64,000 nt of DNA from Mesostigma viride (lineage: Eukaryota; Streptophyta; Mesostigmatophyceae; Mesostigmatales; Mesostigmataceae): assembly GCA_009746045.1 (NCBI GenBank), contig RPFO01000535.1, positions 7,501 through 71,500 on the forward strand. Reading direction: 5' to 3'. The first letter of the stretch is position 1. Each line of letters begins with the position of its first letter. Under the pieces are notes generated by a model. It saw nothing but the letters and a program-made list of their open reading frames with translations. It searched no databases and was not told the origin of the DNA. The position numbers and the translations under genes were made by a program. Below, piece by piece: positions 49,782 to 58,950 of the stretch.

Positions 49782-49840
49782 GAAAAAAAGGTCACGTAAG
49801 CTAAGGGTGGAGAGTTAAGGGTGTAGGTTGTAGGATGTAT

Positions 49841-49873
49841 GGTGTAGGGTGTAGGGTGTAGGGTGTAGGGTGT
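49841..49873. repeat. TGTAGGG heptamer repeat
   Basis: Four to five tandem TGTAGGG units, preceded by degenerate forms (GTTAAGGGTGTAGGTTGTAGG) from 49813. It differs by one base from TTTAGGG. The remainder of 49613-50216 shows no gene, apart from the tRNA pseudogene. Confidence 0.6.
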
Positions 49874-50216
49874 CTTGAGCTTTCTTTTTTGAGATCAATA
49901 GAGTCCCCTTCCATGATCATGTGCGTGATCTGGTTATGATTTTCATCTATGGCGTGTGTGGCCACATCGTGTATTTACAACTTTCTAGCCATGGATAACT
50001 AGGTAACCATAAATTGGTTACCATGATAACTAGGTAAAAACGTGTTGGTTTCAGAATACATGTGATCGCTGCATTGTCATCTACAATGTACAAATCAATC
50101 ACGGATTTCGGGGCTACGGATTTCGGGGCTAAGTTTTTGTGGGTAGAGATTGGCAAGGGTGTCTTTATCTTGCCACTTGGTCACTTGGTGTGCATTACGT
50201 CTGTTCTTGCGTTGGA

Positions 50217-50523
50217 GTCAAAAAACTGTCCGTGTGTGGTGGTGGACTTTTCCTCACGGGCAGTCGCCATATGTCATACAAGCACTTGTTCGGCGTACCA
50301 CTAGCTCATGTATGTCACCATTGTAATTTTGCGTTGTAACAGCATTTCTCGGAGCCAACGGCCGTTGGACTCAAAAAACTGACCGTGTGTGGTGGTGGAC
50401 TTTTCCTCACGGGCAGTCGCCATATGTCATACAAGCACTTGTTCGGCGTACCACTAGCTCGTGGATGTCACCATTGTAATTTTGAGTTGTAACAGCATTT
50501 CTCGGAGCCAACGGCCGTTGGAC
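50217..50523. repeat. 153-bp tandem duplication ending in CCAACGGCCGTTGG
   Basis: Two copies, about 50217-50370 and 50371-50523, nearly identical through CCGTGTGTGGTGGTGGACTT and CTAGCTC(A/G)TG. Each ends GGAGCCAACGGCCGTTGGACT (palindromes at 50355-50368 and 50508-50521). No ORF worth noting. Confidence 0.9.
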
Positions 50524-50565
50524 TTCGAAAAACTGATAGCCTTGTCTGAAGGTGTGTGCGTGAAT

Positions 50566-51209
50566 ATTTAGATGAACGCGGATCAGTGAGTTTCTGGTCT
50601 TCCCAAGATGTGATGAATGGAGCCATGGTTTCAACCAGCGGCTTTTAACCTTTACCACAGTTGCCTCACTACCCTGTGGTCACTAGCCTGAGGCGGCAGC
50701 ACCCACGGACGGTGTTGGGAAAAGACGCTTGGCCACTGCTGTGTCCGAGCCTTTCTAGGTCTCACCATTGCTGCCAGGCCTCGCACGCCTTGGCAGGTCC
50801 GCCACTGTCAATTTCCTTGGTTGCATCAATCCAGGACGTCTGTCCTTCCATGAATGACAGTAACGCTCTGGATTTATCCGTCATGACAAGTACCCGTCCA
50901 TCCCAGGCCTGCAGGACTGCCAGTCCTGAAGTCCTGTGACATTCTTGGTACCATCAACCAATATTGACCACAGTACCTCCTAGTGACAGTCGGTCCTGTG
51001 ACACGTAACTTGTGATGGTTCACCCAACACTGCCACGTGCCCTGTCCCTCACGTGTCCTTAGTCCTGGTACTGCTGTAGCGTCCGGCGGCATTACTTCGG
51101 GACTTGATAACTCTCAAGTTCCTTGTCCAAATGAGGCGTTTAGCACGGCGTTGGAAAGGCCACTTCAAGTATGATATGCTTAGCATATTGCATCACCAAT
51201 ATGCTAACT
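50566..51209 (-). repeat. 3' LTR of element C
   Basis: Minus-strand boundary reads AAGAAAGGGTTGG|AGTTAG, a purine-rich 3' end like those of A and B. The LTR contains paired short motifs such as TATGCTTAGCATAT and AATATTGGTGATGCAATAT. Confidence 0.92.
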
Positions 51210-52171
51210 CCAACCCTTTCTTGTTTTGGAGCTGCAAGCTTCACACCATGACCAACCCATTCCTTGCTGCCTTGTGAAATGGACACCTGGTTACCCTGGA
51301 CTTATAATAAGCCTCATGAGCACCCCTTTTGCCACCTTAATGGTATCCTTCTTAGGGATCTATGGTTCAACCCTGCCATCTGATCATTAACTTGACCTGC
51401 AGGTCATCCCCAACCCTTTCTTTTGCAACTGTACCTTGGCTTGGGCTTAAAGGAGGATATTGAATATTCCTTAGGCAACATATCCTGGATATCTGAATGA
51501 GAGGCCCTGACTACAGGAAACGTATTACAGTGAGTTCCTGGTCTTCCCAGTTATCACTGGCGCCCGTTTCATGGCGCCCGCCCCGAGCGTTCCAGGCATC
51601 ATCCATCCAAATGTTCACCAATGGAAACCACTTCAACACCACTGTGCCACTGCTTGATGGGGAGCCCATGTCATCACTGGGTGTTAAAGCCCAGGAGTCA
51701 TACATACCAGGCTGTGGCTCAACTAGGGAATCGAACCCTACCCCAGAACCCCAGGTTAAACTTAACCTGGTCACATGACAGACAACAAGAGAGATTGGCA
51801 TACAACATGATTATGTTTATTATAGAATATCCACCAAAACCAATGTTGAGTGTTCCCAGTGGACCAGCCTGCACCAGCAAGGCCCAACTGTCAGGTTACA
51901 ACACCATAATATCCAAGGTTGTCACTTATTCACAGCTAAAGAAAACTAAACAAGAGAGATATATACAAACAACCTGGAAGAACTCTCAACATGGCCTGCC
52001 CTGTCATGGCCTAACTGCCCGAGGCCAAAGGCATCCCACTGTGCTAATCCTTTACAGGAAGAGCTTGCTCCTGTTGAGCCTTCTACCTGCTTGGTGACAG
52101 GTAGGCTACCTGTTGCCCTCCCCCCTGGGGACAACAGCACTGGTCAGCCACCAACTGGCAAAGGCTGGACT

Positions 52172-55100
52172 TCAAGTCCCACCAGAAAAGGGGTCCATGA
52201 GCCCTTTGAGCACAGGGTATTGTAGCTCAGCCTTGCTCTCCAGCTTGGTGAGGGCGTCTGCTGGGTTGTCAACACCAGGCACATGTTCAAGATGAGCAAG
52301 GTAAGACATCTCCTTCAGCAACAAATAATCCAGATCCCTGCTCCTGGCGAGCTGTCTGTGCACAAACTGCACCATGCCCATGCTGTCTGTCTTGACCAGT
52401 GTGTGCAGCTGCAAGCTACAGGAAGCTACCTGACAGAGCTGGTAGAATAACTCCCTGAGGTAAAGAGCAGTGTGTAGCCCCTCACATATTGCCCTGCACT
52501 CAGCAATGTCACTGCTGGGCGTCACCCTGTTCTGTAACCTACTGTACCAGCTGACCAGAGAAGTGTGCTCCTGTTGTAGTGTAATGAGTGCTGCTGCCCT
52601 ACCCCTGACATCCGTCACCTTCCTGCTGTCCATGGAACTGTCCACAAAAAGCACCATGTTGAGTGGTTTGTACAAGTCCACAGCTGCCAGTATGAGTGGA
52701 GGTGAGCTCCTGACAGACTCAACCACCTGCTCTGCCCCTACCTCAACCAGCTGAGCATCTGTGAGCCTACTCAGCACCAACAAATCTGGGGCACAAATGC
52801 TAGCTAGCCAAGCCAACATTCCCCTGATTGTGGCACACCTGGCCTGGGTAATGGGCTGCTGGAGGGCATCAATGATCTGCTGAGGATAGTTGTTGCCACC
52901 CTCCATCTTGATAAACCAAGTACCTGCCCTCTTGATCAGCGTGGCCTGCATTCCACAAAACACCATGGGCTCATCCTGCTTCATGTGCTGGACCTTTCCT
53001 AACTCAAACCTCTTCTGGATCTTGGACAGTACTGAATCCACCCACTCAGGAGGCCCTAAAAGGTGCAGGTCATCTCCATGCAGAGATGCAAACACAGGCA
53101 ACCCTTCATGAGTACTCTGGAACAAGCAAGGATCAACTGGAGACACAGTAAAGCCACAGTGAGTTTTCAGAAACTTTTCCAGGCTCTTTCTCCAGATGAT
53201 AGGGCTGGACCTGAGACCCTCCAAACCCTTGAGTATTCTGAGATATTTTGACTTGATCTCTGCTCTCCACACCTTGGGCACTGTTACAAAGAAGGGAGGG
53301 ATATCACGCCACGTCTCCTTGGCCTGCTCCACATCACCTTAAGAAAAGCCCTCTTGAAATCAATCAGCACAGAGCTGTACGCAATGCCCTTGACCAGGAA
53401 AGACAGATATATACACAGAACAATCCTCCAGGTATCATGCAGCATCCCAGGCGTATACAACTCCTCATCTGTCAGCTCCCCCGTGCCATGGTACTCAGTC
53501 ACAACTGGCCTCACATGTGGCACCTGCACACCGTCTATCTCCTTCAGCTTGAGCACAAACAAGAGCCTTAGCAACTGATGCTCCCTGGGCAACTCATCCA
53601 CAGGCTCAGCACAGTTAGACACTATCCAGTCATGCCCACTGGAGACAAACCCTAGAATCCATGCCTTAGCCATCTTGGGGCTTTGCATCAACTCTACCAA
53701 CTGGTGCCAGGAAATAGGACTGTGACCAGCAATCTGGTACTTGTGCACCCCCAAGTCCCGTGGATCTAGGGTGGTTGGGATGATCAACAAGTCCTCAGCA
53801 ATGGGCTCCTTGCCTTCAGGCCCCACACTCTGCTGCCCCTTCACAGCCTTGACTGCCACAGCTAGACCCTTGGAGTAGTGATATCTCTGGAGGGGCAAAC
53901 TGCCATGACCTTCTAGTGCAAGCTCATCTGCTGACAGAGTCACTCCTGGCATGCACAAGAAATTCTGGCCCAAAATGGCAGGCCCCTGGTACCCTTCCAC
54001 CACACAGAACGCAGTGGGGACACCCAGGATAGGCACAGTCACTTCCCCTAGGATCTTCATTGTTACAGTGCCCGTAAAGTCACTCACTGCCCTGCAGCCA
54101 GCCTTATTCACCTTCAGGCCCTGAGCATCCTCCACCCTGATGATAGACACCTCTGAGTTAGTATCCACTTCTAGGGTAGCAGCCCAGCAAGAACCCCATT
54201 CAGTCAACTTAGATACCTTGGGATCCTTGTGCTTGTTGAACATGAGCGACCGGACAATGTCTGCCATGAGTGGCCTCTTGGACCCTGGTGCAGGCCCAGC
54301 CCCCGTTGGCTCCACCACAGGTGATGCAGTTGCCTCCTGCACCTCATCATCATCAGAGGGATAGCCACCTCCCACGTCAGTGACAGGCACATCAACTACC
54401 TGGTCCTTAACCTGGCCCTCCAGCCAACACTGGGGTCCAGGCCCGTCTGCAGGCCAGATTGCATGTGGCTTGCGTTCCTTGACGTTGGCCCAGCTCAACC
54501 TGTAAACATGCCTGGGATTACTCTCCAAGGCCACAAGGCAGGAACGATTGGCATCTTCCACACAGGTCACCACCCCGTTCTGCCACTTGCCCCTCTTGCC
54601 CTGCATTGATGGCTCCTTCCACATTCTGACCTTCAGCCCCACCTGAGGCCTCAGCACATTCCAGCCCCTATCCTTGCGTCTCAACTGAGCAAACACCCTG
54701 TCTGCTTTCCTCAAGCATGCCTGGACCACTTCCTGGGCTAGCATCCAAACTGCAGTGCTACAGGATTGACAGCCACCCCGTCATAATAGTAGTTTATTCT
54801 GAGGTTCAACTGTTCTTCCACCTGCCTGGTCCACACTGCCCTCTCCAAAGCAGATGCTACCAGTGGCACCTTAGGTTCTGCCAGCACTACGGTCTTGACC
54901 TCCCTGATGGATCTCTCCACAGCACCTTGCTGTCCATGGCTCTCCCTGGGCGTGACCAGCAGCTTGCATGGCAGTTGCTCCTGCTGTGACAGTAGGCACT
55001 CAAACTGAATATCAGCCTGTACTGTCTTGTACACCCCAAAGCCTGGTAAGAGAGTCTGCAAGCCCAGCAGCAGGGTATTCCCCTTCATATCTGGCAGAAT

Positions 55101-55706
55101 CTGGAGCAGCCTGTACCTGCTAAATCTGTCCACTGCCACCAAAATGTATAAGCCCCTGATATGCTGGACGTCTACCTGGATGTCCCCCTTCTCCCTGGCA
55201 GGCTCCCTAGCATGGGACCTTGGCTTCTTGGCAGCATTCTCCTTACAAGCACATTGCTCAGCTGCAGCCCTGCATGCTTCCCTCAGTGGCTCATCTCCAA
55301 TCTTCCAACCAAACATCTCAGCCATGGCTGTGTGACCAAAGATATTGTGCAGCCTGCGTCCAGCATCCGTGTAGCTCAGTTGCCTAGCCAGATTACGCAC
55401 CTGGGAAGACGCCTGGACGGGCCCTGCGTGTGAGGACGCAACATCCACCTTCTGCATCTTGGATCCAGAGGACCCAGCAGACCCTCCCAGCAGAGCATCT
55501 AGGCTCCCAGAGCCAACCCTGTCTGGGGACCCTCCACCTGTTGACAGTTGAGGGGATTGTTGTGCTGCAGCATGCATGCAATCTTGTGGAATGAGAACAT
55601 CAGTACACCCCTGGTGCTGATCAGAGGTGGCACCCTGCCCAGATTTATTTACATGTGAAGCTGTGTCCCCACAGGGTGTCTCACTATGTACACGGGACTG
55701 CTTCAC
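52172..55706 (-). CDS. Element C pol: IN-PR-RT-RNase H (two frame breaks)
   Basis: Segment 1 (55706-54738): integrase with RRLHNIFGH finger half, then a degenerate Cys pair (CAC), and catalytic D (DVQH), D (QADIQF) and E (GAVERSIREVK), 31 residues between the last two. Segment 2 (54744-53284): integrase C-terminal domain, then a retropepsin-like domain with DTN (about residues 194-196 of the segment) and ILGQNFL, then RT to DFKRAFLK. Segment 3 (53332-52172): RT with HGDD, and RNase H with DSSMDSR, AECRA, KTDS and NPADALTKL. Both junctions are -1. At 53343 the expected Lys-Gly-Asp is recovered if one G is missing. Closest to A and B, but clearly diverged. Confidence 0.85.
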
Positions 55707-55709
55707 TAG

Positions 55710-57031
55710 TCACTTCTGATCAGACTGCCCCTTCTTCTTGTTTGGGCAATCCCTCTTCCAGTGACCTTCCTTGCCACAAGCAAAACACTTGCTCTTGCCA
55801 GACCCTCCCCCTGGGGCCTTGCTGTCCTGCTTGTTCTGGTTGCCTGAGGCCTGATTGTTATTCTGCCCCTGGCCACCACCCTTACCCTGCTGATGGCTGT
55901 TACGGTTGCCAGACTGGTTCCCCTGATTCTGGTTCCCCTGCTGACCCCTCCACCACCCTGGTTCTGCTCCTTCTGGGCCTGCTTCCTTCTCCTGCTACCA
56001 TACCGTGTCCCAGATGGGGTACGGTTCTTGCCCTGGCTAGCCTGAGACGCTGACCCTCCCTGAGAACTGATACCCTTGCAGGTAGGGACCCGGGTCCTGA
56101 AGTTTAGTATCACACGCTTCAGAGCCCCCCAGGTGCCATCAGTGAGATCACAGAGCTGCCTAGCAGTAGCCCTACCTTCCTCTGACAAGCCCATCTTATC
56201 AAAGAAGTGGTCTGCTGCTGCCCTGACTGTCACACTGAAGCCCTGCTTCTTGCCTGCCTCCACGATCAACTCAAACCTGGCCAGCTCAGCAGCCACCTCA
56301 CCCTTGATCTCAAACTCATCAAATTCTCTCTTCTTTTCCATGGTGAGATTGTGAACCCTGTCAGAAAACTCCTCCTTGATGTCATCCAGGAACTGCAGCC
56401 AAGTGTGCCCCTCTTCAGAGCATGCCTAGCCATGTCATTGACCCTTTCAGACGACCCCTTGTTTGCGGTGGAAGAGTGAAACACCCTGACAATATCCACA
56501 CCTGCTGCGACAGAGCCCACAACTAGCTTCATGTCATCAAGCCATTTATCCAGGTTGTCTTGCTTCAGGGAGGGTTGAGCGCTTTCTGCCCATTCATGAC
56601 TGTCACAGCATCAGAAAATGGACGGGTGCCAGGCAACACACTCCCCACACGCACTGGTGGTGCCTGGGGAGGGTCAATCCTAGCCTCCAAACGCTCGGGC
56701 AACATACCAGACACCCTATCGTGAACAGCAGCTTGCTTTGCAGCACGCACACCTGGGGTGACGATGGCGTCCTCCTCACCAGGCGTTGTGAGCACCACTG
56801 CATCCGTAGGTCGCCTGGCACGCTTGACTTTCTCCGCCTCAGCTTGCCCATCACGCCACCGCTTGTGTGTTCTCCCGGCCTGGGGTCCATCTCTGGGATA
56901 GGTTGCCCAGCTGGCGCCTCCACGCCCCTCTCCTCCATCGCCTCCCCTTCCTCTCTGGCGATGTCCTCCTCTGCCGTTCGCTCCCGTTGCTCCTCGAATG
57001 TCGCCGCACCCCGGCTTGCCCTCCTAGGCAT
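55710..57031 (-). CDS. Element C gag with zinc knuckle, ending at UGA
   Basis: ATG 57031 begins a basic then Glu-rich N-terminus (MPRRASRGAATFEEQRERT). The frame steps -1 at about 56858, 56548, 56410 and 55965, each at or beside a short C/G run. The capsid region includes HTWLQFLDDIKEEFSDRV and ARFELIVEAGKKQGFSVTV. It is followed by a Gln/Asn/Gly-rich nucleocapsid and a CX2CX4HX4C knuckle (CFACGKEGHWKRDC) close to the end. The stop is UGA at 55710-55712, followed by CUAG, and the frame then continues open into integrase. Confidence 0.65.
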
Positions 57032-57099
57032 TATATACAATGGCTGCGACCAACTTTGCAACAAGAAAACAGCAAACTCTCCACCTATCCTCCACCCCC

Positions 57100-58063
57100 T
57101 CAAGCCTCGTTTTCAGACGAAGCTTCTCCTGCAACCGGTGCAGGTGCTGGCTCGTGGAACGGTCCCTCCACCGGATTCAATGGCTGCCCCTGGTCGTCGT
57201 GAGTAGGCACAGGCCTAATAACCACCGGAAGCCTCAAACCATACGCGTAATCACGTATCCAGCGAGAACGCCCCCACCTCAGCAAATGGCCTCACCTAAA
57301 CCAACGTTGTCGTCAATGTGGTAGCGATTAAGCTCGTCCCGCTGCGCCTGCTCACGGCCCTCCTGAGAGCCGTCGCCCTCGTGACGCCTCTGGGCCGGCT
57401 GTACTACCGCCCCTGCTGGCTGATCTACGAAGTCGTAGAAGGCGTCGTCGGCTGAGACCTCTCGACCGCCAACCACGTCGACAGTCAAACTTAGCTGGTT
57501 TAACTCTCGGCGAGAATGTGGAGTATCCCGACTAGTGTAGATGGAGAAGGGATTAAGAGTAATGAAGACACGATCAGCAGCGCCTCTGGTCAACTCTAAG
57601 ACAGAGTGCGCCAGATTCTGGCACTCTGCCACCAACGCCTGCGTACTGCCACGAACGATGGCCTCCCGCCTGTCCCGGGCGACCTGCACCACGTTTGGCA
57701 CGCCGGTGTAGTCGTCCCCAAGGCGGAGATTGGCGACAAGGTCGTTTATCTCTCGGGCACCCCCGAGGCTTATGGCAATTATCTGCAAAAGCAGAGTGAC
57801 CACCTGCTCAAACGCGAATGCGTTTGTGTGGCCAGCCCGCCAAGACGCTGGCAGCCTTCTGATGATTTCCGCGAGGTCCTCGCGAAATCTCAGCAGCTGC
57901 TCGGCTGCTCCTCGGACGTACTCGCCCGGCGCCGACACCGCACGAATATTTCGGCGCACTTCCCCGAGTCCTCGTGCCCTCCTGCGGGTACTGGACTGGA
58001 CGCCGCTACCGTTGCTGCACGCGCAAAGGTGTTTGTCCTAGCTTCAGAGTCCGAATTCGACAT
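57100..58063 (-). CDS. Element C ORF1 (two frame breaks)
   Basis: ATG 58063 starts MSNSDSEARTNTF, similar in style to the start of B ORF1. After about 57980 (a GGAGGG site) the sequence continues in the -1 frame for about 226 codons: mainly helical, with VRGAAEQLLRFREDLAEII and a conserved-looking FYDFVDQPAGAVVQPAQRRH. A second -1 step at about 57286-57292 gives a Pro/Glu-rich tail that stops at about 57100. It precedes a separate gag ATG at 57031. No family recognised; its position and charged character match ORF1 of A and B. Confidence 0.5.
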
Positions 58064-58087
58064 ATCCGTCGACCAGACTGTAATACG

Positions 58088-58731
58088 ATTTAGATGAACG
58101 CGGATCAGTGAGTTTCTGGTCTTCCCAAGATGTGATGAATGGAGCCATGGTTTCAACCAGCGGCTTTTAACCTTTACCACAGTTGCCTCACTACCCTGTG
58201 GTCACTAGCCTGAGGCGGCAGCACCCACGGACGGTGTTGGGAAAAGACGCTTGGCCACTGCTGTGTCCGAGCCTTTCTAGGTCTCACCATTGCTGCCAGG
58301 CCTTGCACGCCTTGGCAGGTCCGCCACTGTCAATTTCCTTGGTTGCATCAATCCAGGACGTCTGTCCTTCCATGAATGACAGTAACGCTCTGGATTTATC
58401 CGTCATGACAAGTACCCGTCCATCCCAGGCCTGCAGGACTGCCAGTCCTGAAGTCCTGTGACATTCTTGGTACCATCAACCAATATTGACCACAGTACCT
58501 CCTAGTGACAGTCGGTCCTGTGACACGTAACTTGTGATGGTTCACCCAACACTGCCACGTGCCCTGTCCCTCACGTGTCCTTAGTCCTGGTACTGCTGTA
58601 GCGTCCGGCGGCATTACTTCGGGACTTGATAACTCTCAAGTTCCTTGTCCAAATGAGGCGTTTAGCACGGCGTTGGAAAGGCCACTTCAGGTATGATATG
58701 CTTAGCATATTGCATCACCAATATGCTAACT
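58088..58731 (-). repeat. 5' LTR of element C
   Basis: Matches the 3' LTR apart from two substitutions. On the minus strand the LTR ends CTAAAT and the internal region begins CGTATTACAGTC. The first ATG is 24 nt further on, at 58063. Confidence 0.92.
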
Positions 58732-58936
58732 TGAATGGCACATGTGCATCGTCGGGGGGAGTTTTCTCAAGAGCCACATGTGGTAGTGTAAGGTGGGCAT
58801 GCTTAGTGCGTACGGGTGGGAGGGACAAGAGGTGCAGAAGTTGACGGCTTTTGACCTTGGGAAATGACACGGCACACATAAGACAACAAAGTGATAATTT
58901 TAATGTCTTTACTGGTGTACTGTCAATTTCTCCGAG

Positions 58937-58950
58937 CCAACGGCCGTTGG
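58937..58950. repeat. Dispersed palindrome CCAACGGCCGTTGG
   Basis: Full context GAGCCAACGGCCGTTGGACT, matching the copies at 50355, 50508 and 11266. Derived copies lie at 59193-59204 (CAACGGCCGTTG) and 60252-60265 (one mismatch). The rest of 58737-60550 has no supported gene. It includes a 67-bp duplicated motif (CCGTACTTGCCAACTG at 59511 and 59578). Confidence 0.9.

Larger units (their letters stand above)
50566..58731 (-). mobile_element. LTR retrotransposon C, full length (8,166 bp)
   Basis: Two 644-bp LTRs (50566-51209 and 58088-58731) differ at two bases I found (50782/58304 and 51168/58690). The target duplication TGAAT is at 50561-50565 and 58732-58736. Ends are ATTTAG...CTAACT as written on the plus strand. 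The minus strand encodes ORF1, gag with zinc knuckle, a UGA stop, then integrase, protease, RT and RNase H. Eight -1 frame breaks interrupt the coding. The 962-bp stretch between pol and the 3' LTR (51210-52171) has no gene; it contains a T-arm-like TAGGGTTCGATTCCCTA on the minus strand at about 51731-51747. Confidence 0.92.

Noticed and set aside
51731..51760. tRNA T-arm-like sequence in element C (minus strand)
   Set aside because: The stem TAGGG/CCCTA with TTCGATT loop is good, but no matching acceptor 5' strand, D arm or anticodon arm was found.
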